Shown: positions 7,323 through 15,434, counted from the first letter of the stretch. The stretch is 22,717 nt of DNA from JBBRCX01 sp038204465 (GCA_038204465.1 JBBRCX010000075.1:1-22717), one strand, 5' to 3'. The notes: generated by a model from the sequence alone, not told the origin. Translations and numbers: made by a program.

Positions 7323-7337
7323 CGTCAAAATGTGACG
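7323..7337. promoter_or_regulatory. 15-base palindrome upstream of the HU-like gene
   Basis: CGTCA-AAATG-TGACG is a perfect 5+5 inverted repeat 36 bases upstream of the HU-like start. On the minus strand it contains TTGACG, a possible -35 element, but no matching -10 was convincing. It is operator-like; the binding protein is unknown. Confidence 0.4.
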
Positions 7338-7483
7338 TTTTCTTTTACGAGAGCAGACGCGGCGATGCAAGCGACAGATCAGCAAAAAACCCGAAGAATT
7401 CAGTACTTTTTTACCTCTCCCTTCAACCCGTGCCCGTCGGACCGGCGCCCGGCTTCGTCGCTTGCCACGGCTAACGGCCGTGC

Positions 7484-7510
7484 TTGATCCCCCCGCGCCC
7501 GATGTAGAAT
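7484..7510 (+). promoter_or_regulatory. Possible sigma-70-type promoter of dioxygenase 3
   Basis: TTGATC (7484-7489) and TAGAAT (7505-7510) are separated by 15 bases, slightly short of the optimum; shifting the -35 by one base gives 16. A start about 7517 would leave a short leader containing GGAGAGG just before the ATG at 7536. Confidence 0.45.
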
Positions 7511-7535
7511 CCGCGGTTTCGTTCCGGAGAGGCAG

Positions 7536-8318
7536 ATGCCTGATTTTTCGAAACAACTGGAAGAGTTCAACCGCGAGGGCTTTCTCGTCATTCCTGATGC
7601 GCTTCCGCCGGCGCAGGTGAAGCGGCTGCGCGAGGGAGTCGAGCGCGAGTTCGAGCGGAACGACGCCGAGGCGGCCATGTACGGGATGGAGCGCATGTGG
7701 CGGCCGAAGATGTTCGAGCACGGCGAGGCGTTTGAAGCACTGGTGGATCACGAGCCGATCGTTTCACTCACCGAGCAGATCGTCGGGAGCGACTGTCACC
7801 TGATCGCGATGAGCGCGCTGCGGACCGAGCCGGGAGCGGGCATCTCGTTCTGGCATGCGGATGAGACCGTTCGGTTCCCGCGCCCCGAGGACGTGCCGCT
7901 GGACCCGCGCATCCCGATGCCGTGCTTCATCGTCAACCTCAACTATTACCTGTGCGACGTGGATGAGGAGTTGGGGCCGACCCAGTTCGTCCCCCGCACG
8001 CACCGCAGCGGCCGGGCGCCGGCCAAGGCGGACGAGGACGCCAACGGCAACCCCGTCCATGAGGGCCGCAGCGCCGTCAGCGCCACCGGCCCCGCCGGCG
8101 CCTGCGTCCTCTGGCACGACCAGACCTGGCACCGCGGCGCGGTCAACAAATCGAAAGACCGCATCCGCTGGGTGCAACAGGCGCCGTACGGGCGGCGCTT
8201 CATCGCCCAGCGCTTCTGGCCTTTCGTGAACTACCACATGCCCGAAGAAATACTCGATCGCGCCAATCCGCGCCGCAAAAGACTGCTCGGCGTCCATGAC
8301 ATCGGCGCCTACGGATGA
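7536..8318 (+). CDS. PhyH-family Fe(II)/2-oxoglutarate dioxygenase 3
   Basis: The 260-residue product begins with the family's FNREGFLVIPDALPP element. The iron ligands are His107 and Asp109 (SFWHADET) and distal His199 (TWHRGAV); Arg209 or Arg211 (KDRIRW) fits the 2-oxoglutarate position. The loop LCDVDEELGPTQFVPRTHR is the usual central motif. A Gly/Asp-rich insert at about residues 160-180 (PAKADEDANGNPVHEGRS) lengthens the lid over the active site. The ribosome site GGAGAGG precedes the ATG closely. It is the only dioxygenase here without an adjacent divergent AraC gene; its divergent neighbour is the HU-like gene. Its stop lies 24 bases from the convergent dioxygenase 4. Substrate unknown. 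Confidence 0.93.
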   Translation: MPDFSKQLEEFNREGFLVIPDALPPAQVKRLREGVEREFERNDAEAAMYGMERMWRPKMFEHGEAFEALVDHEPIVSLTEQIVGSDCHLIAMSALRTEPGAGISFWHADETVRFPRPEDVPLDPRIPMPCFIVNLNYYLCDVDEELGPTQFVPRTHRSGRAPAKADEDANGNPVHEGRSAVSATGPAGACVLWHDQTWHRGAVNKSKDRIRWVQQAPYGRRFIAQRFWPFVNYHMPEEILDRANPRRKRLLGVHDIGAYG

Positions 8319-8342
8319 GTGTAGAACGAGAAGCACCGCGGA

Positions 8343-9149
8343 TCAGCTTCGCGCCGCCGCCATCCTTCCCCCATCCTCGATCTTCTCCTCCGGCGGCGCC
8401 GTCGTGCAGCAGGAGGGATCGATCCCCGCGAGCATCATGCCCTGTCCGCGCGATTCATGGGCGCGGGTGCTCGGCGGATCGGTTGGGTCGCGCATCTGCA
8501 CCAGCATCGTCGTGCGCGCCTCGTTCGAAGTGTTCACCCCCGAGCCGTGAATCGTCAGGTAGCTGAACAGCAGCACATCGCCCGCCTCGGCCGGACAGGG
8601 CGTTGCCTGCTCGATCGGATAGCTTTGCGCCGGCAGATGATGATCGTTGCTCGATTCGTGCTGCAGCCACCCGAGCTTGTGCGAGCCGGGCACGACGCGC
8701 ACGCATCCCTTCTCCAGCGGCGCGTCGTCGAAGTGAATGATGGCGGCGATCATGCTGTGCCGCTCGTGCGGAAAATAAGGCACGTCCTGGTGCATCGGAA
8801 ACGGGCTGCCCGTCTCAGGCGGCTTGATGAACATCTTCGTGTGGTGAAGTTGCACGTTGGGTCCGAGGATCGACTGCGCGAGCGAAGTGAATCGCCGGTT
8901 GACAATCAGGCGCGTCGCCCAGGCACTGTGGAACTGCACGTCGTGACTGTGCAGGATCACGTGGCGTCCGTTCCTCACGCTGCCCCAGGTCGCGTTGATG
9001 TCGCGGATCTTCTGCAGGCGCTCGGCCAGGTCGTGCAGCTCCCGTCGTCCTTCGGCAGCCTCCTCGCGCGTGAAAACGCCTTTGACCAGGACATAGCCGT
9101 TGGCGTCGTACGAACTCTTCTGTTCAGCCGTCAGCCCACTCATCACCAT
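8343..9149 (-). CDS. PhyH-family Fe(II)/2-oxoglutarate dioxygenase 4
   Basis: The 268-residue product opens with QKSSYDANGYVLVKGVF. The iron ligands are His120 and Asp122 (PMHQDVPYFPH) and distal His201 (TIHGSGVNTS); Arg212 is the likely co-substrate ligand. IHFDDAPLEKGCVRVVPGSH is the central strand and loop. It ends with a Cys-Cys-containing, Glu/Arg-rich tail (about residues 235-268) outside the core. The start ATG at 9147-9149 is preferred over the ATG two codons later because GGAG is spaced 6-7 bases upstream. It is divergent from AraC regulator 2, with 118 bases between the starts. Sequence identity among the four dioxygenases is low by eye, so they look like distinct enzymes rather than recent duplicates. 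Confidence 0.93.
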   Translation of the reverse strand: MVMSGLTAEQKSSYDANGYVLVKGVFTREEAAEGRRELHDLAERLQKIRDINATWGSVRNGRHVILHSHDVQFHSAWATRLIVNRRFTSLAQSILGPNVQLHHTKMFIKPPETGSPFPMHQDVPYFPHERHSMIAAIIHFDDAPLEKGCVRVVPGSHKLGWLQHESSNDHHLPAQSYPIEQATPCPAEAGDVLLFSYLTIHGSGVNTSNEARTTMLVQMRDPTDPPSTRAHESRGQGMMLAGIDPSCCTTAPPEEKIEDGGRMAAARS

Positions 9150-9172
9150 GGTTTGCTCCGAAATTCGCGGCA

Positions 9173-9267
9173 GTGGTAAAAAGTCCCCTTTCCACTCAAA
9201 GCAGAATGACGTGCGGCGCCTGTCCCCGCAATTGGAACTTTTCAGTCATCGTGGTAAGAAAACAACA
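9173..9267 (+). promoter_or_regulatory. Regulator 2 promoter and repeated GTGGTAARAA sites
   Basis: TTGGAA (9232-9237), a 17-base spacer and TAAGAA (9255-9260) form a reasonable sigma-70-type promoter. The predicted start (about 9267) falls at the ATG of the AraC gene at 9268, which has no Shine-Dalgarno, so the mRNA may be leaderless. GTGGTAAAAAG (9173) and GTGGTAAGAAA (9251) are near-identical direct repeats 78 bases apart in the gap shared with dioxygenase 4. They are candidate regulator half-sites, one overlapping the -10. Confidence 0.45.
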
Positions 9268-10146
9268 ATGTCTTCGACAACGGCAGGCCAAGGTATGGGC
9301 TTCCCCTGGCCCCTGCGCGCGTCAGCGCCTGTGGCAATCGCCGGCCGTTTCCCGCTGGATGACCTCGGTTTTTCCTATCGCTACCGCTCGCGCACCCATG
9401 CCCTGCACCTCTACGACTACAGCGGCGCGATCCTGATCGGTCGGCGGCGGTTCGCGATCCGTCCCGGGGATGTGACGCTCACGCCCGCAGGTATCGTCAG
9501 CCGGTATGATGTTGCCAATCCTGGACATCATTGGTGCGTTCACTTCGCCGCGATCGACGTGGCGGCGCCCCGCATCCGCCTGCCGTTGCACTTCTCGCCG
9601 GGCCCCCAGCGCGAGTTTGCGATCGAGCGGATCACGCACGTGGCGCGGCTGCACGCGCAGTCGGATGCCAGCGGGCGCGGGAAGATCGCGGCCGCCGCCG
9701 CTTCAGCAGCGCTCCAGGAGTTGCTGCTCTGGCTGGCGCTCTCGGCCCGCACAGCCAAGCCAGGCGGCCGCAGAAACCGAAGTGCGCAAGCCGTCGAGCG
9801 TCTGGCTTCGCTGCTGGAGACGCGCTTCACCGAGCCACTCAGCGTGCCTGAGCTGGCCGACGAGGTGGGGCTGGCGCAGAACTATCTTGCGAAACAATTT
9901 CGCGGCCGTTTCGCGATGACGATCCCGCGGTACCTTTTATCGCGAAGGATCGAGCACGCCCGCTACCTGCTGTTGAACACCGACATGCCGGTCGGCCGGA
10001 TCGCGGCTCGGGTTGGAATGCCGAACCCTCAGCATTTCAACAAGCAGTTTCGCCGGCTCGTCGGGACAAGCCCGAGCGCCTTGCGGGAGCAGCGCGAATT
10101 GAAGGTGCGCTCGTCGCGCGAGATCTATCGCGACGGAGCGAAATGA
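9268..10146 (+). CDS. AraC-family transcriptional regulator 2 (cupin sensor plus double HTH)
   Basis: From ATG 9268 the product has 292 residues. The sensor half (about residues 20-110) carries HALHLYDYSGAILIGRRRF and FAIRPGDVTLTPAG, the usual AraC cupin pattern. The C-terminal half (about 180-280) has two helix-turn-helix motifs: LSVPELADEVGLAQNYLAKQ, and VGRIAARVGMPNPQHFNKQF followed by RRLVGTSPSALR. The frame is open upstream to 9100, but the upstream part is non-coding in style and overlaps the divergent gene, so 9268 (or a second ATG at 9295) is preferred. It is divergent from dioxygenase 4 and is the probable regulator of that gene. It is not a close copy of regulator 1, so the two pairs probably sense different ligands. 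Confidence 0.9.
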   Translation: MSSTTAGQGMGFPWPLRASAPVAIAGRFPLDDLGFSYRYRSRTHALHLYDYSGAILIGRRRFAIRPGDVTLTPAGIVSRYDVANPGHHWCVHFAAIDVAAPRIRLPLHFSPGPQREFAIERITHVARLHAQSDASGRGKIAAAAASAALQELLLWLALSARTAKPGGRRNRSAQAVERLASLLETRFTEPLSVPELADEVGLAQNYLAKQFRGRFAMTIPRYLLSRRIEHARYLLLNTDMPVGRIAARVGMPNPQHFNKQFRRLVGTSPSALREQRELKVRSSREIYRDGAK

Positions 10147-10162
10147 AACTGGGAGCTTAACC

Positions 10163-10207
10163 TGCGGTCGGACCGCACCATGCGATGACTCCCGCGTATG
10201 CTATACT
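10163..10207 (+). promoter_or_regulatory. Extended -10 promoter and palindrome upstream of the hydrolase
   Basis: TGCTATACT (10199-10207) is a strong extended -10 (TGn plus TATACT) with no good -35, as expected for that class. A transcript starting near 10213 would have a leader of about 42 bases and GAGGA 6 bases before the ATG. TGCGGTC-G-GACCGCA (10163-10177) is a perfect 15-base palindrome at about -50 to -36, an operator-like position; it is also where a terminator of the preceding AraC gene would lie, but there is no T-run. Confidence 0.6.
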
Positions 10208-10255
10208 GGTGTGCGGCCAACGGATTGGCCGACATTCTCGTGGGTGAGGACTTTC

Positions 10256-11488
10256 ATGCGAAGTGCTGTTGCGGCCCTGACGTTCGTGATTGCGTTGGCT
10301 GCCCCCGCGTTTGCGTCGCCAAGAGAGGCGCGCATTCCGCTACGCCATGGCAACCTGCACGTAGCCGACCTTTGCACTGCCGCTACGCGGGAGATGCACC
10401 TGCCCGGCCTGCGCTTGTACTTCGGCGGCGATGTCAATCTCACGGGCCTGCGCGGATCTTTGTTCGTCGCTGCGCTAAATCGATCGCTTGGCGATGGGTG
10501 TCGCGTCACGCTCGGTGATGATGCGCTGGTGTTGCATCTCGACACGGAGAAGCTTCCCGGGGATATGACGAGCGCGAAGCGGGCCGCTCGCGTCTTCACG
10601 GAGGAAATCGCGCCAGAAGCCACCGCCGCCCAGAGGCGCGGCTACGGCCTGCGCATGCCGCGCGAAGTCGATCCCTCCAGGCCGATGGTGATCCTCGTGC
10701 ATGGCCTGGACTGCGATGGGAAGGCGTGGAAGCCGATGACGGCCCTTCTCGCGGGTGAAGGCTACCAGGTCGCGTACTTCAACTACCCGGACGACGAAGG
10801 CATCGATGAGAGCGCGGCATTGCTTGGCGAAAACATGAAGGCGCTCCGAGAAACTTTCCCAGCGCTTCGGACCGAAATCGTCGCGCACAGCATGGGCGCC
10901 CTGGTCGCCCGCGAGTACATCGAAGGCGCAGACTATGCGGGCGGGGTCCATCACCTGATTCTCCTCGCACCGCCGAACGCCGGCTCAAAATGGGCGCCTT
11001 TCCGGTTCGCGCTGGAAGCCGAGGAGCATTACTGGCTCGCGCGCCACGACCGCAACTGGCGGCCGAGTTGGATCATCACCGATGGACTCGGTGAAGCCGG
11101 CCGCGACCTCAAACCAGGCAGCAGGTTTCTCAAACGTCTCAATGAGACGCCGCGCCGCGATGGGGTGAACTATACGATCATCGCAGGCTCCCGAAGCCCT
11201 GCGAACCGGCTCATCGCCAACGCGCTTGGCGCCAGCGCGCGGGTCGTTCCCGACAGCATCGCAGGCTGCTGGGGCCTCCGCCAACTCAAGGGCGGGCTGC
11301 AGCGCCGCGCGGAAAGCCTTGCCGGCAAGCCCGGCAGCGGTGATGGCGTGGTCTCAGTTGAAAGCTCGAAGCTCGCGGGCGTCGAAGACTTCGTTGTGCT
11401 CCCGACCGACCATGCCTCCCTCTATTGTGGAACCGCTGAACAGCCCCCCGCCGCCTGGGACACCATCAAGGATCGCTTGAGCCGCTAA
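10256..11488 (+). CDS. Exported alpha/beta hydrolase (lipase/esterase-like) with an extra N-terminal domain
   Basis: Start ATG 10256 is chosen because it gives a clean signal peptide (MRSAVAALTFVIALAAPAFA) and has GAGGA 6 bases upstream; the frame is open to 10211. The 410-residue product has a hydrolase core from about residue 135: oxyanion motif VHGLD (His149-Gly150), nucleophile Ser212 in AHSMGA, a probable acid Asp363 in GDGVVS and His386 in PTDHASLY. Residues 30-97 form a small alpha/beta domain resembling STN/secretin N-terminal modules (LTGLRGSLFVAALNRSLG); this is inference. The first position of the nucleophile elbow is Ala instead of Gly. The likely location is the periplasm or outside the cell; the substrate could be a lipid ester. 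It overlaps the convergent TPR gene by 4 bases. Confidence 0.85.
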   Translation: MRSAVAALTFVIALAAPAFASPREARIPLRHGNLHVADLCTAATREMHLPGLRLYFGGDVNLTGLRGSLFVAALNRSLGDGCRVTLGDDALVLHLDTEKLPGDMTSAKRAARVFTEEIAPEATAAQRRGYGLRMPREVDPSRPMVILVHGLDCDGKAWKPMTALLAGEGYQVAYFNYPDDEGIDESAALLGENMKALRETFPALRTEIVAHSMGALVAREYIEGADYAGGVHHLILLAPPNAGSKWAPFRFALEAEEHYWLARHDRNWRPSWIITDGLGEAGRDLKPGSRFLKRLNETPRRDGVNYTIIAGSRSPANRLIANALGASARVVPDSIAGCWGLRQLKGGLQRRAESLAGKPGSGDGVVSVESSKLAGVEDFVVLPTDHASLYCGTAEQPPAAWDTIKDRLSR

Positions 11489-14349
11489 TTCGACGCCGAC
11501 GATGGTGTCGTCGACGCGCGGGTAGCCGGGCGCGTCTCGGCGCGCAACGACATCGGATCGACGCCGAGCGAGCGCAGCTCAACGCATGCGAGGGCCGCGT
11601 TGTCGTTGGGATCGGTGGCTGTCGCCAGAACGCATTGCTTCAGGTATTGGGCCGCCTCTTCCTTCGCACCGCGCAGCTGCATGAGCTTCGCGGTGAAATA
11701 GTAAATATTAGACTGCTCGCGGGGCTCAACGGTTTCCTGCACCAGACGCTCGATTTCTGCCGCATTCGGCTTCGCCTCCGGATCCGAGGCAAGCGCTTCT
11801 TTGAAGATGCCCGCGAGTTCCACAAGTTGAGGCCGCGGACGCCCGAGGGTCCGGTGCCGCGGGCCCTTCTCCATCACGGTATCCAGAGCGACCGCCCGGG
11901 CGGTGACCTCGGGAGTGAGCATTGCGAATTGCAGGCCTGCCCAGGGGTCACCGTCGGTTTCATACATGCGCTTGAGGATCGGCAGCGCCTTTTCGGTTTC
12001 CCCTGTCAGCAGGTAAAAGGCCGCTGCACTCAAGGCGAGCTCTCGATCCGGGCTGTTCTCAATCGATTTAACATTCGCCGTGACGACCTTGCGCGCCGCT
12101 GCTTCATCGCCGTGCCCGGTGATGCGGCACCAGTTGTACCAATCCATGGGGCGGCTGTAGTGCTCACCTGCCTCCTTCACCCAGGCTTCGGCCTGCTCCC
12201 ATTGCTTCAGGCCTACCGCCGCCCGCGCAGCGCACCTCATCGCCCAATAAGCGCGCGTTTCGGCGGCGGCCTCGGCGTAGGGTTGCGCCTTCTCGAACTC
12301 GCCCTGATTCATCAGGTAGTCGGCGATTTGCACCTGGACCTGCGCATGCTGCAGCCCATAGTCCGGCTGCTTGAGAAACTCATCGAGCGTCGCAAGCCAT
12401 TTCGCCTCGTTGCCCTGCGCCTTGTAGACCTCAGCGAGCGCGGCGTATCCCTCCTGGTCGGGGGCAACCTCGAGATACTTTTTCAACGATCGCTCCGCCT
12501 CGGGCCATTTGTGCAACTCGGCATACTTTTGCCCCAGGGCCATCGCCACGGCGGGATGCACGGCGTGATCGGCCTCCCATTGCGGCGCCTCCTTGCTCGC
12601 CGCCTCCCAGTCTGCTTCGACGCTGGCGGCAAACGCCATCGGCGAGTGAGGGGTGACGATGCTCAGTTGATCCACAGAGGTCTTGCCAATTCCCGGGCTG
12701 TTTCGGTAGAGCACGAGCAATCGCTCGCATTCGCCCGCGGTTCCATCGGTATGGGCCATCGCTTGAGCCCAAACGTGAGCGGCAGGATTCGCCGAGCCGA
12801 TCAGTTGGAGCATTGGCTCCATTTGCAGTTCCGTGTCCACCGGCTTGATTTGCGCGGCCAGCTGGCGCCAGCGATCGGTGCCGTCGTGATACGCGCCGTA
12901 CGCCTCGATGAGATTTCGATAAGGATGCTCTGCGATCAGGGGTTTGGCCTCCTGGGCATATCCGCTGGCATCCACTCCCCAAGCCATCGCGATCAGCTTG
13001 GCTTGCCGGTAGACGTGAATGAACGTCGTCTCCTGAATCAAGCGGCCAAGCGCTGCCCACGACGGCTCTCCAACGTCCTTGCCCGCCGTACCCTCGGCGA
13101 CCAGCGCCGCTGCCACGATCGCGCGTGCTTCAGGATTGCCGCCAGGCCGGCGGTGCTCCTTGACCTGTTTGATTACCGCCGGTGGAAAACCGTGGATCTC
13201 CTCGAGGCGAGCGCCCAGACTCTGGCCGAATATCGCCGGGCCGGCGGGAGTGAGCTGGTTCAGCATTCCCGGCCCGGTGTGATCGCACATGGCATCGATC
13301 AAGCGCAGGCACTCCGGATTCGACTGCGCCGCCGCCTGCGCGATATTCATCACCGCCCCCTGACTTTTGCAGTTCTCAATCGTGAGAAACGTCAGGTACA
13401 TCGCCAGCGCGCCGTTCTCCCCGCCGCTGGCGAGCTCGATGAGATGCGCGGTTTCGTAGTGGCAGCAGGCGTGGATCAGCTCGACCCACGCCGGCGCGTG
13501 CGCGGCCCCCGGTAGCGTCTTTGCCGATGCGAGATCGTCCAGCGCCTGCTTATGAAATCCCGTCAGCGCCAGGGCGTAAGCGCGATGCCAGCGCGCGTTG
13601 GCGGACTTCGGCTCCCTCGCGATCATCCGCTGCGCGTACAGCAGCGACCGCGCGGTGAATGCCTTGTGCGCGGGACTGAAATGGAATTGCGTGAGCTGGC
13701 CCAGGTTGGCATATCCGCGAACCAGGACGCCGAGCAGCGCGGGCGATTCACCGTTGGCGCGGATCGATTCGTGCGCCCGCCGGACCGCATCGAACTGCGC
13801 GAGAAACGTCATCTGTCCGAGCAGCGCCTCGGCGTCGTCGGGCGCCTTCGCGTCGGGCTTCGCCTGATTTGGCTGCCCGGCGAATCCCGCCTGCTTCAAC
13901 GCGGTAACGAATTCGCCGCGCGACATCGGCTCCATGCGCTCCAGAAGTGCGACTTCGTCGAGAAAGGTCATGGCAAGCGTTTTCACGTCAACCATGTACT
14001 CCTGGACGCCATGCCCCGGGCTTCCGAGCTCGATGCGCAGACGATCGCCAATTATGTGCGTCCCGATCTGCATCGGCGCTGCCCCGCTCGGGAAGGGCTC
14101 GCGCAGCACCTGATCGCGCGTTGAATGTCCCAGCTCGTCGCGCGCAGCAATGAGGACCGCCTGCCGGACCAGCTCCCGGATCATGAGACCCTGCTGCATC
14201 TGCGCCGGAGCTTGCGGATCGCGCCGGTCCAGACAAAAAACGGAGTCAGACGCTTGAGTGCTTGCCGCCGGTTGCGAGTCGGCAGCAGCGGCTACTGCAC
14301 TGAGCGTGAAGAAAAACAGGCACGCGATCCAGTGAAAGCGCAGGTTCAT
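11485..14349 (-). CDS. Large exported TPR-repeat protein of unknown function
   Basis: The 954-residue product starts with a signal peptide (MNLRFHWIACLFFFTLSAVA, cleavage near AAA-D). The rest is almost wholly helical with TPR-type units. Clear examples are SANARWHRAYALALTGFHKQ (first third), PEAERSLKKYLEVAPDQEGY and NQGEFEKAQPYAEAA (middle to late), a helical part rich in Trp, and ETEKALPILKRMYETDGDPW near the end. No enzymatic motif is seen. Such proteins are usually periplasmic scaffolds. The start ATG is preceded by AGGAGG with 9 bases spacing. It is in the same direction as the DUF309 gene, 68 bases downstream of it, so it may belong to the rpmE-side run of genes. Its final four bases overlap the hydrolase stop on the other strand. 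The C-terminal tail is Ser/Thr/Ala-rich and probably disordered. Confidence 0.88.
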   Translation of the reverse strand: MNLRFHWIACLFFFTLSAVAAAADSQPAASTQASDSVFCLDRRDPQAPAQMQQGLMIRELVRQAVLIAARDELGHSTRDQVLREPFPSGAAPMQIGTHIIGDRLRIELGSPGHGVQEYMVDVKTLAMTFLDEVALLERMEPMSRGEFVTALKQAGFAGQPNQAKPDAKAPDDAEALLGQMTFLAQFDAVRRAHESIRANGESPALLGVLVRGYANLGQLTQFHFSPAHKAFTARSLLYAQRMIAREPKSANARWHRAYALALTGFHKQALDDLASAKTLPGAAHAPAWVELIHACCHYETAHLIELASGGENGALAMYLTFLTIENCKSQGAVMNIAQAAAQSNPECLRLIDAMCDHTGPGMLNQLTPAGPAIFGQSLGARLEEIHGFPPAVIKQVKEHRRPGGNPEARAIVAAALVAEGTAGKDVGEPSWAALGRLIQETTFIHVYRQAKLIAMAWGVDASGYAQEAKPLIAEHPYRNLIEAYGAYHDGTDRWRQLAAQIKPVDTELQMEPMLQLIGSANPAAHVWAQAMAHTDGTAGECERLLVLYRNSPGIGKTSVDQLSIVTPHSPMAFAASVEADWEAASKEAPQWEADHAVHPAVAMALGQKYAELHKWPEAERSLKKYLEVAPDQEGYAALAEVYKAQGNEAKWLATLDEFLKQPDYGLQHAQVQVQIADYLMNQGEFEKAQPYAEAAAETRAYWAMRCAARAAVGLKQWEQAEAWVKEAGEHYSRPMDWYNWCRITGHGDEAAARKVVTANVKSIENSPDRELALSAAAFYLLTGETEKALPILKRMYETDGDPWAGLQFAMLTPEVTARAVALDTVMEKGPRHRTLGRPRPQLVELAGIFKEALASDPEAKPNAAEIERLVQETVEPREQSNIYYFTAKLMQLRGAKEEAAQYLKQCVLATATDPNDNAALACVELRSLGVDPMSLRAETRPATRASTTPSSASN

Positions 14350-14417
14350 CGCCAGTTGCCTCCTCAGAAATGTTCCCCGTTGCCGGACATGGATCGGCTC
14401 CCGGACAAACCGGTGGG

Positions 14418-14873
14418 CTAGAACTTCGCCGGACGGTTGTACTGCTGCGCTTCGCCGGTGGCAAAAGGATCGTACTCGAGCTCGATCTGTGGGACGCGCG
14501 CGGGATCCAGCTCGATTTCTCCCCTGGCCTGCGGCGGCTGTGCTTCGATGACCGGCCGCAACGTCTCGTGCATTCGCTCCAGGAACTTCTTAACGTTCAG
14601 CCCCATGAAGACCGGCGGAAGCGCTTCGAACTTGGGCCGGTAGCTGTTGTAGAGACTGACTACCCCGCGCGGGTTGGAGCGGCGGTAATGCTCCAGGGCC
14701 ACTGCGCACTGGATCATCCCCTGGTAAAAGTCGTGCTTGAGACCGTACGCCATGTGCCAGGCGTCTTCCCAGGTCTCGTGTGCTTCGAAGAACTCCTGGT
14801 CGTTGAACAGATGAATGCCGTCGTAATAGAGCTTGCGCTCCAGCTCCGGCGGCATGGGGTGACTGGCAGCCAT
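14418..14873 (-). CDS. DUF309 family protein
   Basis: The 151-residue product carries the family hallmark FFEAHETWEDAWH (His32, Glu33, Trp35, Trp39) after LYYDGIHLFND, followed by GLKHDFYQGMIQCAVALEHY. DUF309 proteins are small helical-bundle proteins with this conserved AHExWE motif, and their biochemical role is not established. Residues 105-151 are a proline- and acidic-rich tail ending QQYNRPAKF. It starts 21 bases after the GNAT gene stop in the same direction, so the two are probably co-transcribed. The pairing is seen in the sequence; a shared function is only inferred. Confidence 0.92.
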   Translation of the reverse strand: MAASHPMPPELERKLYYDGIHLFNDQEFFEAHETWEDAWHMAYGLKHDFYQGMIQCAVALEHYRRSNPRGVVSLYNSYRPKFEALPPVFMGLNVKKFLERMHETLRPVIEAQPPQARGEIELDPARVPQIELEYDPFATGEAQQYNRPAKF

Positions 14874-14894
14874 GGGATGGACGCGGGGCAGCGC

Positions 14895-15416
14895 TCAGCC
14901 CTTCGGCTTGTCGCGCTCTTCCAGCGTGTAGAGGTCGAGGTAGAAATACAGAAGTTCCTTGCCGCCGACCGTGCGCGTGCGGTCGTGGCGGAAGCGAAAC
15001 TTTTCGAACAGCCGGATGGCCGGCTCGCGGTCCATGAACGTGTCGAGGGTGATCTTCAAATACCCCTTCTCGTGGCAGAACTTCAGCGCCGTCTCGACCA
15101 GGGCGCTGCCAATGCCGCGGCGGCGGTAGTCGCTGCGCACGCGGAGGCGGCGGATCTCGCCGACACCCTCGTCGTGGTGCTGCACGCCGATCATTCCAAT
15201 GATCTCCGGGCCCTGGTCTTTGGTTTCGGCCACCCAGCAATGGTTGCCGGGTGAATTCATGTAGGCCGACTGAATGTCATCAATATCGAGTCCGGTGTCG
15301 TTGTCGGCGAGTTTGCCGCCTTCAGGCAGGCCCTCGAGGTAGAGCTTCTGACATGCGGGCTGGTCGGTAGCGCGGAAGCTCCGGACATTGAATGAAGATT
15401 CGGGCGTGCCAGCCAT
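14895..15416 (-). CDS. GNAT-family N-acetyltransferase
   Basis: From ATG 15414-15416 the product has 173 residues. The acetyl-CoA binding motif A is clear: IRRLRVRSDYRRRGIGSALV, followed by the helix ETALKFCHEKGY and by motif B (LDTFMDREPAIRLFEKFRF). The N-terminal strand FNVRSFRATDQPACQKLYLEGL is usual for the family. The acceptor (a protein N-terminus, amino acid or small amine) cannot be deduced. The frame is open up to 15551, but the first 45 codons of that longer version are Arg/Pro/Ser-rich and unlike the family, so the later ATG is used. There is no Shine-Dalgarno; an extended -10 lies 10 bases upstream, suggesting a leaderless message. Confidence 0.92.
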   Translation of the reverse strand: MAGTPESSFNVRSFRATDQPACQKLYLEGLPEGGKLADNDTGLDIDDIQSAYMNSPGNHCWVAETKDQGPEIIGMIGVQHHDEGVGEIRRLRVRSDYRRRGIGSALVETALKFCHEKGYLKITLDTFMDREPAIRLFEKFRFRHDRTRTVGGKELLYFYLDLYTLEERDKPKG

Positions 15417-15425
15417 GCGCGGGCC

Positions 15426-15434
15426 ATTGTAGCA
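15426..15434 (-). promoter_or_regulatory. Extended -10 promoter of the GNAT gene, probably giving a leaderless mRNA
   Basis: On the minus strand TGCTACAAT (15434 down to 15426) is a good extended -10. A start seven or so bases downstream falls within one or two bases of the ATG at 15416. No -35 is evident at 16-18 bases. The absence of a ribosome site before this ATG agrees with a leaderless transcript. Confidence 0.5.

Noticed and set aside
11635..13515. Plus-strand open frame of 626 codons
   Set aside because: Antisense of the 954-residue TPR gene, which has a signal peptide, a perfect Shine-Dalgarno and repeat structure; the antisense product is Arg/Leu/His-rich without motifs.
14370..15254. 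Plus-strand open frame of 294 codons
   Set aside because: Antisense to the DUF309 and GNAT genes, both of which have clear family motifs.
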